Shown: positions 45,160-57,186 of the stretch, in pieces
Position numbering within the stretch: position 1 is the first letter of the stretch
Layout: the number at the start of each line of letters is the position of its first letter
Assembly (NCBI GenBank): GCA_009594995.1
Contig: VOPR01000018.1
Location: forward strand, 21,504-85,503
Source: Nitrospira sp.
GTDB lineage: Bacteria > Nitrospirota > Nitrospiria > Nitrospirales > Nitrospiraceae
Direction of reading: 5' to 3'
DNA length: 64,000 nt
Position numbers and translations under genes: made by a program
The notes under the pieces: generated by a model
Database searches by the model: none
Seen by the model: only the letters and a program-made list of their open reading frames with translations
What the model was told of the DNA's origin: nothing

Positions 45160-46497
45160 TTATCGAATCTGCTCGAGGAAGATCGTCGCCAACGTGAGGT
45201 AAATGGCAATTCCGGTGATGTCATTGGCCGTCGTCACAAACGGACCGGCGGCCACGGCCGGATCTACACCCATGCGCTTCAAGACGATCGGCATCACGGT
45301 GGCCATACTGGTCGAGACAAGGAAAGCCGTAATGAGAGAGACCCCGACGACCATGCCGAGAAACACCTGGTGCCACAACCAACCGACCACGGTCAGCATC
45401 AGGCTACAGGCAATTCCCATCAGGAAGGCAATCTTCGCTTCACGGAAAAAGATCTTCCAGACATCGGTGAGCTCCACCAGGCCGGTCGCGAGGCCCCGAA
45501 TGATAAGCGTGGAGGATTGCAACCCGACGTTGCCCCCCATGGCGGCGATAACGGGGATGAAACTGACGATCGCCACGACTTCTTGAATCGTGTACCGAAA
45601 CATCCACAGGAGCATCCCTGAAAGCAGGCTCCCCACCAGATTGGTAAACAGCCAGGGCAGGCGCACACGGGCGGCGGCCATGCTGGAGGACTTGAACATC
45701 GCGTCCTCTTCGATGGCGCCGGCCATCTTCAACATGTCCTCGGTGGCTTCCTCGCGAATGACGTCCACAACGTCGTCGACGGTAATGATGCCGACTAACT
45801 TCCCGTCCTTCTCCACGACCGGAATCGCCAGCAGGTTGTAACTCGCCACCTGGCGCGATACTTCTTCCTGGTCCATGTCCACGGCCACACTGATCAGGTC
45901 GCGGGTCATGATGTTCTTGAGCGGAGTCGCGGGGGGAACGGTCAGCAATTGCCGGAGGGACAAGACACCGACCAACCGGTCCTCTTTGTCCGTCACATAG
46001 ATATAGAACACCATTTCGGCGTCGGTCGCCTGCTGCAGGCGGCGGATCGCTTCTTGTGCCGTGGCGTCCTCAAAGAGCGCAAAAAACTCCGTGGTCATGA
46101 TCCCGCCGGCCGTGCCCTTGGGATACTTCAAGAGGTCGGCGATCTCCGTGGAGTCCTCCGTCCGCATCAGCGCCAGGATCTCCTTCGCGCGATCGTTCGG
46201 AATCACACTCAGAATGTAAGCGATGTCGTCGGAGCCGAGATCCTTCAACAGCCAGGCGGCATCGGAAGGCAGCAGATCGGACAAGACCAGCGTGATGCTT
46301 TCGCCATCCAATTCGCTGAGCACTTGCCCGCGTTTTACATCCCCGCGCACCAGCTCGAAGATTTCACGCTTTTCTTTGAGGGAGGACAGATGATCGATGA
46401 CGTTGGCGATGTCCGCCGGATGCATCCGCGCCAGCATTTTGGCCAGATTGGTGATCGCCCCGCGGCGCAGGAGCCGCTGAATGGAAACCAGGCGCAC
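45160..46497 (-). CDS. mgtE: Magnesium transporter MgtE
   Basis: About 445 residues: an N-terminal superhelical domain (LARMHPADIANVIDHL and SDLLPSDAAWLLKDLG), a CBS pair (about 130-255; VVEKDGKLVGIITVDDVVDV), the connecting helix, and five membrane helices from about 280 on (IPVIAAMGGNVGLQSSTLII carries the conserved Asn-Val-Gly-Gln pore region). It transports Mg2+ and is gated by Mg2+ bound to the cytosolic domains. GTG 46497 is the first usable start; the frame stays open 38 codons further to 46611 without ATG, GTG or TTG, so the true start is uncertain. Confidence 0.92.
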   Translation of the reverse strand: MRLVSIQRLLRRGAITNLAKMLARMHPADIANVIDHLSSLKEKREIFELVRGDVKRGQVLSELDGESITLVLSDLLPSDAAWLLKDLGSDDIAYILSVIPNDRAKEILALMRTEDSTEIADLLKYPKGTAGGIMTTEFFALFEDATAQEAIRRLQQATDAEMVFYIYVTDKEDRLVGVLSLRQLLTVPPATPLKNIMTRDLISVAVDMDQEEVSRQVASYNLLAIPVVEKDGKLVGIITVDDVVDVIREEATEDMLKMAGAIEEDAMFKSSSMAAARVRLPWLFTNLVGSLLSGMLLWMFRYTIQEVVAIVSFIPVIAAMGGNVGLQSSTLIIRGLATGLVELTDVWKIFFREAKIAFLMGIACSLMLTVVGWLWHQVFLGMVVGVSLITAFLVSTSMATVMPIVLKRMGVDPAVAAGPFVTTANDITGIAIYLTLATIFLEQIR

Positions 46498-46603
46498 GTC
46501 GGACTTCGCTTGACCGTTACCGGCAGCGTCGCGGGACAGGTCTTTCCCCAGCGGCTCCTTCTCAGGGAGTCGCGTCGGTTCCGACGGTTGAATAGTGAGG
46601 TCG

Positions 46604-47488
46604 TTAATAGCCTAACTCCGCGAGGGTTTGTTCGTCCTCTCGCCACGATTCGCGCACCTTGACCCACAACTTCAAGAACACCTTCGTCCCGAACAGCCGT
46701 TCCATGTCTTCCCGTGCCGCCGTGCCCACCAGCTTGAGCCGCTCCCCATGTTTGCCGATCAGAATGCCCTTTTGGGATTCTTTTTCGACCATCACCACGG
46801 CCCCGATCTTGATCAATTTCTTGGTTTCCACAAACTCTTCGATCTCGACCGCCACCGAATGGGGAATCTCTTCATAGGTCTGCTGCAGAATTTTTTCACG
46901 AATCAACTCAGCCGCCAACGTCCGCATGGATTGATCCGTGACCATATCCTCGCTATACGTGGCTTCGCCGTCAGCCAGAAGCGACACCGTCACCGTCAAG
47001 AGCCGATCGGTATTGTCGGCGGTTTGCGCCGACACCGGGACGACTTCCGTCCATGGGAAAATCCGCAGATACTGCTCCATAAGCGGAAGCAGCCTCGACT
47101 TGTTCACCAGATCGACCTTATTGATCACCAACACCACCGGACGCGCCTGTTTGGCAACCGCTTGCTTCACGTGCTCGATCACGGCCAGATCGCCGGGCCC
47201 CGGCTGGGCCGTAGCCTCGACCACCACGTACAACACATCGGCATCGTCAAAGGTATCCAGCGTCGTACGGACCATGCGGCGGTTCAACAAGTGGTGCGGC
47301 TCGTGAAACCCCGGCGTGTCGAGAAACACAATCTGAGCGCCCTCCACATGGGCCACACCCAGGATCCTCGTCCTGGTCGTTTGCGGCTTGTCGGAGACGA
47401 TAGCGATTTTTTCCTTCAGCAGGCGATTCAGGAGCGTTGACTTCCCGACATTCGACCGCCCGATGATGGCCACACTTCCAAACTTCAT
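46604..47488 (-). CDS. era: GTPase Era
   Basis: A 294-residue Era with the G1 loop GRSNVGKST (10-18), the G3 segment FLDTPGFHEP, G4 NKVD and a C-terminal KH domain (GKHGERLKLVGTAAREDMER) that binds the 3' end of 16S rRNA during 30S maturation. Length is normal. It overlaps the upstream ftsB-like gene by 4 nt (47485-47488), so coupling is likely. Confidence 0.95.
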   Translation of the reverse strand: MKFGSVAIIGRSNVGKSTLLNRLLKEKIAIVSDKPQTTRTRILGVAHVEGAQIVFLDTPGFHEPHHLLNRRMVRTTLDTFDDADVLYVVVEATAQPGPGDLAVIEHVKQAVAKQARPVVLVINKVDLVNKSRLLPLMEQYLRIFPWTEVVPVSAQTADNTDRLLTVTVSLLADGEATYSEDMVTDQSMRTLAAELIREKILQQTYEEIPHSVAVEIEEFVETKKLIKIGAVVMVEKESQKGILIGKHGERLKLVGTAAREDMERLFGTKVFLKLWVKVRESWREDEQTLAELGY

Positions 47489-47847
47489 GGTGTTTTCACG
47501 GTCGGGAGCCGTTCCTTTTCCCCTAGTGGCGCGAGTTGATACACAGTTTCTCCTTTTCGCACATACCCCAACCGTTCCCGGGCCAGCTCCTCGATGCGAG
47601 TCGTATCGTACTGCACGCGATCCAGATCGGCGCGGAGTGCGCCGTTCAAACGTTGAAGATCGGCGAGCTCCTGATCCAATTGCTCTGCATGCTCACGCAG
47701 GTGCAGGTACCGTGAAATGCCCATCTCCCCGAACAGCAGCGCGCCGATCATCAGGAACAGCGCCCCAAGCCCCACCCACTTTCCGGCAGAACACAGCTTT
47801 CGCTGCCAATCCAACCAGTCGCGCCCTCGGTTCGGTTTAATGATCAC
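47485..47847 (-). CDS. ftsB: Septum formation initiator / FtsB-like cell division protein
   Basis: A 120-residue bitopic membrane protein: short cytoplasmic N-terminus, one helix at about 26-45 (GKWVGLGALFLMIGALLFGE) and a heptad-rich periplasmic coiled coil (LHLREHAEQLDQELADLQRL) ending with YVRKGETVYQL. This is the DivIC/FtsB layout, which links FtsL and FtsQ at the divisome. The gene is 5 nt after eno, a common neighbour of ftsB. Confidence 0.85.
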   Translation of the reverse strand: MIIKPNRGRDWLDWQRKLCSAGKWVGLGALFLMIGALLFGEMGISRYLHLREHAEQLDQELADLQRLNGALRADLDRVQYDTTRIEELARERLGYVRKGETVYQLAPLGEKERLPTVKTP

Positions 47848-47852
47848 GTTGG

Positions 47853-50672
<2,820 letters not shown>

Positions 50673-50676
<4 letters not shown>

Positions 50677-50993
50677 CCCTGCTCTCCCTTGGTGAATTGC
50701 TCGCGCTCCCGACGCATGGCTTCCCGCCCCGCATCGAAGGCCTCGCGCAACACGGATTTTTTCGACTCAATAAAGTCGCGGCCCTCTTCCACCGCCCCCT
50801 CGAACCGCTCACCGGCCTCCCCGACCAGATCCCGCAGCCCGTCCTCCGCGCGTCTGGCATAGCCACGCAACATCTCGCGTGATTCCGGCCCGGTTCGCGG
50901 CGTCAATAACACCGCCGCCACCGCTCCCAATGCCGCGCCGCTCAAGAACCCCAACAGCACTGCCGCCGACGATGGACCTTGATTATCCGCCAT
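50673..50993 (-). CDS. YtxH domain protein
   Basis: A 106-residue protein with an N-terminal hydrophobic, Gly/Ala-rich segment ([20 protein letters not shown], about 12-31) followed by a charged helical region. This is the YtxH/gas-vesicle-GvpP-like layout linked to stress-induced membrane proteins. Function here is unknown. It overlaps the upstream DUF948 gene by 11 nt and the downstream gatB by 4 nt, so it must be co-translated with them. Confidence 0.8.
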
Positions 50994-51384
50994 TGTGATG
51001 TCCTCCCTCTTTCAAGCGTTCCGTGACCACTTGCTTTGCCGCGCGAAGCCCCGCCACCACGCTTGCCACATTGGCCAGCAACGTCCCGCCGGAGCCTCGC
51101 ACCAAACTATGCACCTGATTGACCGATTCACCGACTTCGCCCACGGCGTGCAACAGCACGGCCGCATGTTCCACCCCGCCGCGCGCCTGATCGGTCAGAT
51201 CGTTCAGATTTTGACTCATCGCGCGCAGTTCCGTCACCAGCGTCGGCAGATCGGTATTCAGCTTTGTCACCAACTGCTCCGCTTCAGCAGCGGTTCTTCG
51301 CACCTGAATTAACAGCGGAACGAGATAGCCCACCAGCACCGCAAAGGCGATCGCGACAAGAATAGCGGCGACTTCAACAATCAT
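50983..51384 (-). CDS. DUF948 domain protein
   Basis: A 133-residue protein with an N-terminal membrane helix (about 4-27; VAAILVAIAFAVLVGYLVPL) and a helical heptad-containing body (TRRAEAEQ-like, NLNDLTDQARGGVEHAA), as in the DUF948 family of methyl-accepting-like small proteins. It pairs with the YtxH gene, a common combination. The stop overlaps the YtxH start by 11 nt. No function is proven. Confidence 0.8.
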   Translation of the reverse strand: MIVEVAAILVAIAFAVLVGYLVPLLIQVRRTAAEAEQLVTKLNTDLPTLVTELRAMSQNLNDLTDQARGGVEHAAVLLHAVGEVGESVNQVHSLVRGSGGTLLANVASVVAGLRAAKQVVTERLKEGGHHNGG

Positions 51385-51402
51385 AGGGACTCCCTTTCAG
51401 GC

Positions 51403-52878
51403 TTACCGCACCAACGGTTTCTTCGCCCGCCAGTTTGTCGCCTGCTCGTAGGCATGCGCCCCGCGCAACAGGGTTTCCTCTTCGAACGGCCGACCGATCA
51501 GCTGCAGCCCGATAGGCAATCCCGCCTTGCTGAACCCGCAGGGCAGCGAGATAGCGGGAAGGCCTGCGAGGTTCGCCGAGATCGTGTAGATATCCGACAG
51601 ATACATCTGCAACGGATCCTGAAACTTCTCGCCAAACTTGAAGGCGGTGGTCGGAGTCACCGGAGTTACGATCAAGTCGACCGTCTCAAACGCCGACTCG
51701 AATTCTCTACGGATCAACGTCCGCACCGCCTGCGCCTTCCCATAGTAGGCGTCGTAGTAGCCGGCACTCAACACATAGGTACCCAGCATGATCCGGCGTT
51801 TGACTTCCGGTCCGAACCCTTCCGCCCTGGTCCTGAGGTACATATCCAGAAGATCTTTGCTCTCTTCCGCCCGCAAACCGAACTTCACCCCATCATAGCG
51901 GGCCAAGTTGGAGCTGGCCTCGGCGGTGGCGATCACATAATAGGTCGCGACTGCCGCATCGGTCGTCGGCAATTTAATTTCACGAATGTCGGCCCCAAGC
52001 TCCCGCAGCCCTTCAATGGCCGTGCGAACAGCCTGTTCCACTTCCGGATCGAGGCCGTCGGCAAAGTATTCGGCAGGGATACCGACTTTCAGGCGTTTCA
52101 AATCTTTCCGCTTCAGGGCTCTGAGATAGTCCGGAACCGGCACGTTCGCCGAGGTCGAATCCCGAGGATCATGGCCGGCAATGGCGCCCAAGAGGATCGC
52201 CGCATCCGTCACATCCTTCGTGATCGGACCGATTTGATCCAGGGACGAAGCGAAGGCGACCAACCCATAACGGGAGACCCGGCCATAAGTCGGCTTGAGT
52301 CCGACGACGCCGCAAAAGGCCGCCGGCTGCCGGATGGAGCCTCCGGTGTCCGAGCCCAAGGCGGCGACACATTCATCCGCCGCCACGGCTGCGGCCGATC
52401 CGCCGCTCGATCCGCCCGGAACCGTCTGGGTGTTCCAGGGATTGCGGCTGGCGCCGAAAGCCGAGTTTTCGGTGGAGGACCCCATCGCAAACTCGTCCAG
52501 ATTCGTCTTGCCGAGCAGGAGATAATTTTGCGCGCGCAACTTGGCAACCACGGTCGCGTCATAGGGCGGCACAAACGTGTCCAGCATCCGTGACGCACAG
52601 GTCGTCCGCACGCCTTCCGTGCAGATATTGTCTTTCACCGCCAGCGGCATGCCCATCAGCGGAGTCGTCTTGCGCCAGCCTTTCAGGGATTGATCAAGCC
52701 GTTCCGCCTGCGCCAGAGCCGCATCCTTACATTGCGTGAGGTAGGCGTTCACCTTCGGCTCGACATGCGCGACCCGCAGGTAGTAAGTGCGCACGATTTC
52801 CGTGGCCGTCACATCCCCGGCGGTAAACTTTCGCTGCAATTCGGCCAGCGTCAACTTATGTATCGCCGTCAATGCCAT
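51403..52878 (-). CDS. gatA: Aspartyl/glutamyl-tRNA amidotransferase subunit A
   Basis: Amidase subunit of GatCAB; it releases ammonia from glutamine. 491 residues. The Ser-Ser-Lys catalytic site is visible: Lys in MPLAVKDN, the [15 protein letters not shown] loop, and [13 protein letters not shown]. Length is normal. It begins on the last base of the panD stop (TGATG, one-base overlap at 52878), so panD and gatA are tightly coupled. Confidence 0.96.
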   Translation of the reverse strand: MALTAIHKLTLAELQRKFTAGDVTATEIVRTYYLRVAHVEPKVNAYLTQCKDAALAQAERLDQSLKGWRKTTPLMGMPLAVKDNICTEGVRTTCASRMLDTFVPPYDATVVAKLRAQNYLLLGKTNLDEFAMGSSTENSAFGASRNPWNTQTVPGGSSGGSAAAVAADECVAALGSDTGGSIRQPAAFCGVVGLKPTYGRVSRYGLVAFASSLDQIGPITKDVTDAAILLGAIAGHDPRDSTSANVPVPDYLRALKRKDLKRLKVGIPAEYFADGLDPEVEQAVRTAIEGLRELGADIREIKLPTTDAAVATYYVIATAEASSNLARYDGVKFGLRAEESKDLLDMYLRTRAEGFGPEVKRRIMLGTYVLSAGYYDAYYGKAQAVRTLIRREFESAFETVDLIVTPVTPTTAFKFGEKFQDPLQMYLSDIYTISANLAGLPAISLPCGFSKAGLPIGLQLIGRPFEEETLLRGAHAYEQATNWRAKKPLVR

Positions 52879-53243
52879 CAGTGCTTCGCCACCTTGCGGG
52901 TGATCCGGTTTTTCCCGTCGACCTGGATGATCCTCGGCTTGTGCCGCTTGATTTCCTCGTCGCTGTAATATTCGTAACAGAAGATAATAATCTGATCGCC
53001 GACCGCGGCCTTGCGGGCAGTCGGACCGTTCAAGATGATCTCGCCCTTCCCCCGCTTGCCCTTCATGGCGTAGGTCATGAACCGCTCGCCATTGTTGAGA
53101 TTGGAACAGACGATCGCTTCATACGGAAGAATCCCCGCCGCTTCCAGCAGATCTTCATCCACCGTGAGACTTCCTTCATATTCCAGACAAGCCTCGGTCA
53201 CCGTCGCTCGATGTATCTTTGCCCGCAACATTTGTCGAAACAT
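52878..53243 (-). CDS. panD: Aspartate 1-decarboxylase (pyruvoyl-dependent)
   Basis: Makes beta-alanine for pantothenate and CoA. The 121-residue precursor starts [16 protein letters not shown] and has the self-cleavage Gly24-Ser25 site in EYEGSLTVD, where Ser25 becomes the pyruvoyl group. The rest ([20 protein letters not shown]) is typical. It sits unusually between gatC (25 nt upstream) and gatA (1-base overlap). Confidence 0.95.
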   Translation of the reverse strand: MFRQMLRAKIHRATVTEACLEYEGSLTVDEDLLEAAGILPYEAIVCSNLNNGERFMTYAMKGKRGKGEIILNGPTARKAAVGDQIIIFCYEYYSDEEIKRHKPRIIQVDGKNRITRKVAKH

Positions 53244-53268
53244 AATCGGCTCATACTCCTTACGTCAC

Positions 53269-53562
53269 TTAGGACTCTTGAATGATTTTCGGAACCCGGA
53301 AACAGTGCGCCTCCGCATCGGGAGCATTCCCCAGGGCTTGCTCGGACGAAAGGGATGCCTGCACCTGGTCTGGACGAAAGACATTGGTCTGCCCCAACAC
53401 GGTCGAGGTCGGCTCCACGCCTTCCGTCGAAAATGTTTTGAGCTTCTGCACATAGGCCACGATCTGGTTCAACTGCTGCGAGAAGGCCGTCATCTCGGCC
53501 TCGCTCAACGCCAGTCGCGCCAACTTCGCCACCTTTTCAACTTCCTGCTTCGTGATCTCCAC
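53269..53562 (-). CDS. gatC: Aspartyl/glutamyl-tRNA amidotransferase subunit C
   Basis: Small scaffold subunit of GatCAB. About 97 residues starting V/MEITKQEVEKVAKLARLALS, the standard GatC N-terminus. GTG 53562 is preferred because AAGGGG lies 6 nt upstream; the longer frame adds six non-conserved residues. C-terminal half has VEPTSTV and FRPDQV motifs typical of GatC. panD follows after 25 nt. Confidence 0.93.
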   Translation of the reverse strand: MEITKQEVEKVAKLARLALSEAEMTAFSQQLNQIVAYVQKLKTFSTEGVEPTSTVLGQTNVFRPDQVQASLSSEQALGNAPDAEAHCFRVPKIIQES

Positions 53563-53584
53563 TTTACACCCCTTATGCATAACG

Positions 53585-53685
53585 GAATGGTGCGAAGGAA
53601 GGGGCTCCTACTGCGCGCGTCCAACGAGGGCCTTCTGAGGCCGCGCGTTGCGCGAGCACAGGAGCCCCTCCTTTGCGCCTCATTC
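53585..53685. repeat. Long imperfect inverted repeat between glmS and gatC
   Basis: Arms near 53585-53609 and 53660-53685 can pair over about 23 positions (GGGGCTCCT against AGGAGCCCC, then AAGGA and GCG blocks outward with a few mismatches). Inside lie GGCCTTCTGAGGCC and GC-rich GCGCG blocks. The right arm enters the last codon region of glmS (stop at 53680). No T tract follows on either strand. It could act as a terminator, a transcript stabiliser or a dispersed repeat unit. Confidence 0.6.
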
Positions 53686-55512
53686 CACCGTCACACTTTT
53701 CGCCAAGTTCCGCGGCTGATCCACATCCTCTCCGCGCAACACCGCAATGTGATAGGCCAGCAACTGCAGCGGAATCGTGAAGAGAATAGGCGACAACAAC
53801 GGATGCACATCGGGAATCGTGAACACCGCGTCGGCGATCTTGCCCAGCTCACGCTCCCCTTCAGCCACAAACGCAATGACCGGAGCCCGGCGCGCCTTCA
53901 CCTCCATGAGGTTGCTCACCGTCTTCTCATATAACCGGTCTCGGGGCGCCAATACCACCACCGGCATATCCTTATCGATGAGGGCAATCGGCCCGTGCTT
54001 CATTTCCCCGGCCGCGTATCCCTCCGCATGGATATAGGAAATTTCTTTGAGCTTCAGCGCGCCTTCGAGGGCGATCGGGAAGTTGATGCCGCGCGCCAGG
54101 TACAGGAAGTCCGGTTTTTTATAGTACCGCTTGGCGATCGCGAGAATTTCCGCCTCACGACCCAGCACATGCTTGACCAATGCCGGCACCGTGACCAGGC
54201 GATCAAGCCAGGCCTTCCCGTCTGCCACACTCAGGACGCCTCGTACCCGGCCGAGATGCAGGGCCAGCATATACAAGGCCGCCAACTGACTGGTAAACGC
54301 CTTCGTCGAAGCGACGCCGATTTCCGGTCCGCAGTGCGTATACAGCACGCCGTCCGACTCGCGGGCCAGAGTGCTGCCCACGACATTGACGATCGACACG
54401 ACGCGCGCACCCTTCTGCTTCGCTTCACGGGCAGCGGCCAGGGTGTCAGCGGTTTCCCCCGACTGGGAGATGGTAATGAACAGATCGTTCTTTTCGATCA
54501 ACGGGTCGCGATACCGGAATTCACTGCCGATATCGACCTGCACGGGCGTGCGAACCATTTCCTCCAGCAAATATTTTCCGACCAGGCCCGCATGCCAGCT
54601 CGTGCCACATGCCACGATCCAGATGCGCCCCACGTCGGCGAACTGCTTGGGGGTCAAGCCGATATCAGGCAGATCCGCCTCGCCGCTCTCATAGGAGTAG
54701 CGGCCCCGGATGGTATCCAGAATCGTCTGGGGCTGCTCGTGAATTTCTTTCAGCATGAAGTGGGGGTATCCGCTTTTCTCAGCGGCAGACGCATCCCACG
54801 TCACCTTGGTTTTCTTGCGCGTCACGGCTCGCCCGTCGAGATCTGTAAAGGTGACGCCTGCCGCCGTGACCTCGACGACATCGCCTTCCTCCAGGAACGT
54901 CACATCTCTGGTGTGGGACAACATCGCCATGACGTCTGAGCCGACGAACGAGGCGTCGGCGGTGCGGCCGATGACCAGTGGACAACCGGACAGCGCGGCA
55001 ATCAACAGGCCTGGCTCGCGCTCCGAGATGACCGCGATGGCATAACTGCCGCGAATCTCCTTCGCCGTTGCACGGACCGCGTCCGCCAGGTGCAACTTGC
55101 CCTTCTTCATGTGGGTATCGATCAGGTGCGCGACGACTTCCGTGTCGGTCTCGGACTGAAACTTGTACCCGTCTTTTACCAGACGCTGCTTGAGCTCGAC
55201 GTAATTCTCGATGATGCCGTTGTGTACGAGCACGCAGCTCTCGGAGCGATGCGGATGCGCATTCTGCTCGGAGGGTTTGCCATGCGTCGCCCAGCGCGTA
55301 TGGCCGATGCCGCACATGCCGGCAATCGGCTTCTGCTCCAGCGATTTCTGCAAGTTGACCAATTTGCCGACACTGCGCCGGATGTCGATCTTCTCCCCGC
55401 GCTGGATCGCCACGCCGGCCGAGTCATAGCCTCGATACTCCAGCTTCGACAACCCGTTCAACAAAATCGGGACTGCATCCTGATTGCCTACGTAGCCAAC
55501 GATGCCACACAT
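53680..55512 (-). CDS. glmS: Glucosamine-fructose-6-phosphate aminotransferase
   Basis: Makes glucosamine 6-phosphate from fructose 6-phosphate and glutamine, first step to UDP-GlcNAc. 610 residues: Cys2 after the initiator Met (MCGIVGYVG), glutaminase motifs HTRWATHG and VHNGIIENY, then two SIS domains (SQSGETADT, STKAFTSQ) and the C-terminal AKSVTVE. Only 9 nt separate it from glmU, so there is no room for a glmS ribozyme. Confidence 0.97.
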   Translation of the reverse strand: MCGIVGYVGNQDAVPILLNGLSKLEYRGYDSAGVAIQRGEKIDIRRSVGKLVNLQKSLEQKPIAGMCGIGHTRWATHGKPSEQNAHPHRSESCVLVHNGIIENYVELKQRLVKDGYKFQSETDTEVVAHLIDTHMKKGKLHLADAVRATAKEIRGSYAIAVISEREPGLLIAALSGCPLVIGRTADASFVGSDVMAMLSHTRDVTFLEEGDVVEVTAAGVTFTDLDGRAVTRKKTKVTWDASAAEKSGYPHFMLKEIHEQPQTILDTIRGRYSYESGEADLPDIGLTPKQFADVGRIWIVACGTSWHAGLVGKYLLEEMVRTPVQVDIGSEFRYRDPLIEKNDLFITISQSGETADTLAAAREAKQKGARVVSIVNVVGSTLARESDGVLYTHCGPEIGVASTKAFTSQLAALYMLALHLGRVRGVLSVADGKAWLDRLVTVPALVKHVLGREAEILAIAKRYYKKPDFLYLARGINFPIALEGALKLKEISYIHAEGYAAGEMKHGPIALIDKDMPVVVLAPRDRLYEKTVSNLMEVKARRAPVIAFVAEGERELGKIADAVFTIPDVHPLLSPILFTIPLQLLAYHIAVLRGEDVDQPRNLAKSVTVE

Positions 55513-55521
55513 AGGTTGCCG

Positions 55522-57135
55522 TTACCTCCGTTTCGAACGTTGAACTGCCGGTTGCTTCTTCTTAGCGGCACGGGTCGCAGCCTTCGGTTTGGGTGCTGCC
55601 TTCGCGGGCGACGCGGCCTTGCGGGTCTTCACGGTCGGTACTGGCTTCGGCGCAGGAGGCGGCACCTGCCCGCTCTGCAGCGCGCGACGCCTCGCAGCCC
55701 ATCCCTCGCGCGTCACTTGCGGCACCCGCGCAATCACAAGGGCATCCGCCGGGACATCCTGCGTCACGGTGGCGCCGGCTGCGATCACGGCACCTTGGCC
55801 GATCGTCACCGGCGCGACCAATTGCACATCGCTGCCGATGAAAACTCCATTGTCGATGACGGTCTGAAACTTTTTATACCCGTCGTAGTTGCAGGTAATT
55901 GTTCCGGCGCCGATATTCACGCCGGCACCGATCGTCGCATCCCCGAGGTAACTGAGATGGTTGGCCTTCGAACCCTCGCCAAGTTCCGTTTTCTTCATCT
56001 CGACGAAGTTGCCGACCTTCCCTTTGCGCCGAACCACCACGCCGGGCCGCAAATGCACGAACGGTCCAAGGTGGGAGTCGTCCTCCACCTGCGACTCGCG
56101 AAAGATGCAGTGGTCCAAAATCTCAACCCGGTTGCCGATGGTACAATCGGTAATCCGCGTGCCGGAATGCACGACCGTGTTTTCCCCGATTACCGTCCGG
56201 CCCTCGAGCGTCACGTCGGGATAGAGCAGTGTGTCGCGCCCGATCGTCACTCCTGCATCAATCCACGTTGAGGCCGGATCTCGCATGGTGACACCGGCTT
56301 CCAACCACCGCTCGCGAATCCGCCGGCGAATCACGCCCTCCGCCTCCGCCAACTGCACGCGACTGTTGATCCCTAATCCTTCATCGATATCCCGCAATCG
56401 CAACGCCGAGACGGTACGGCCCTGCTGCACCGCCATCTGCACGATATCGGTGAGATAGTATTCGCCTTGCGCATTCCGCGGATCGAGCTTGTCGAGCGCC
56501 GGAAAGAGAAACTCGCCGTCGACGACGTAGGTCCCAACGTTGATTTCGCGCACGCGTCGCTCGTCCGCAGACGCATCCTTGTCTTCAACGATGCTCTGCA
56601 CCCTGTTGTCGGCGGCTCCTTGCAACCATTCGTCGCGGCGATGGCGAATCACGCGGCCATAGCCGGAGGCGTCATCGAGCACCGCGGTCAACAGAGTGAC
56701 GGCGGCGCCCTGCGCATCATGCATCGCCAGGAGTTCCCGCACTGTCGCTTCCGTCAGTAACGGCGTGTCGCCGTTCAAGATCAGATAGCGGGTCGGTTTG
56801 CGACGCGCCGAACCGGCGAACACCGGACGCGCTTGCAGCACCGCATGGCCCGTTCCCAACTGCTTGGTTTGCTCGGCGACGGCCACCTGCCCGCCGACGG
56901 CTTCGACGACCTTGCGCACATCGGCGCCCTGATGCCCCACCACCACCGCCACGCCCTGCTCCGCCAAGCCACAGGCGATATCCAGCACATACAGCACCAT
57001 CGGCCGGCCCGCCACAGGATGGAGCACCTTGGCCAGCGCCGACTTCATACGTTTGCCGAGCCCCGCCGCCATGATGATGACACCGAGTCCGGGAATGGAG
57101 GAGAGCGAGACCTTGTCGCGCAATGCATCAGTCAT
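55522..57135 (-). CDS. glmU: Bifunctional UDP-GlcNAc pyrophosphorylase / GlcN-1-P acetyltransferase
   Basis: About 537 residues. Uridylyltransferase domain with MAAGLGKRMKS, GHQGADV and NGDTPLL; left-handed beta-helix acetyltransferase domain with DPASTWIDAGVTIG, GAGTITCNYDGYKK and FIGSDVQLVAPVTIG. Beyond the usual end (about residue 465) there is an extra Lys/Ala/Pro-rich tail of some 60-70 residues (TVKTRKAASPAKAAPKPKAA). ATG 57135 has GGTGA 7 nt upstream; the longer frame is rejected. It makes UDP-GlcNAc for peptidoglycan and surface glycans. Confidence 0.95.
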   Translation of the reverse strand: MTDALRDKVSLSSIPGLGVIIMAAGLGKRMKSALAKVLHPVAGRPMVLYVLDIACGLAEQGVAVVVGHQGADVRKVVEAVGGQVAVAEQTKQLGTGHAVLQARPVFAGSARRKPTRYLILNGDTPLLTEATVRELLAMHDAQGAAVTLLTAVLDDASGYGRVIRHRRDEWLQGAADNRVQSIVEDKDASADERRVREINVGTYVVDGEFLFPALDKLDPRNAQGEYYLTDIVQMAVQQGRTVSALRLRDIDEGLGINSRVQLAEAEGVIRRRIRERWLEAGVTMRDPASTWIDAGVTIGRDTLLYPDVTLEGRTVIGENTVVHSGTRITDCTIGNRVEILDHCIFRESQVEDDSHLGPFVHLRPGVVVRRKGKVGNFVEMKKTELGEGSKANHLSYLGDATIGAGVNIGAGTITCNYDGYKKFQTVIDNGVFIGSDVQLVAPVTIGQGAVIAAGATVTQDVPADALVIARVPQVTREGWAARRRALQSGQVPPPAPKPVPTVKTRKAASPAKAAPKPKAATRAAKKKQPAVQRSKRR

Positions 57136-57186
57136 AAATGTGTCACCATACGTAGTCAACACAGGGGTGGTCGAATGACACCGCGA

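Noticed and set aside
46628..47440. 270-codon plus-strand frame over era
   Set aside because: Antisense shadow; era is complete on the minus strand.
51454..52593. 379-codon plus-strand frame antisense to gatA
   Set aside because: Low-complexity Arg/Gly-rich product typical of shadow frames; gatA is certain.
53995..54939. 314-codon plus-strand frame over glmS
   Set aside because: Antisense shadow without motifs.
55513..55521. glmS ribozyme upstream of glmS
   Set aside because: Only 9 nt separate glmU and glmS, far too short for the ribozyme.
55090..56271. 393-codon plus-strand frame antisense to glmS/glmU
   Set aside because: It is the mirror of two well-supported genes in GC-rich DNA, has no motif and no ribosome site.
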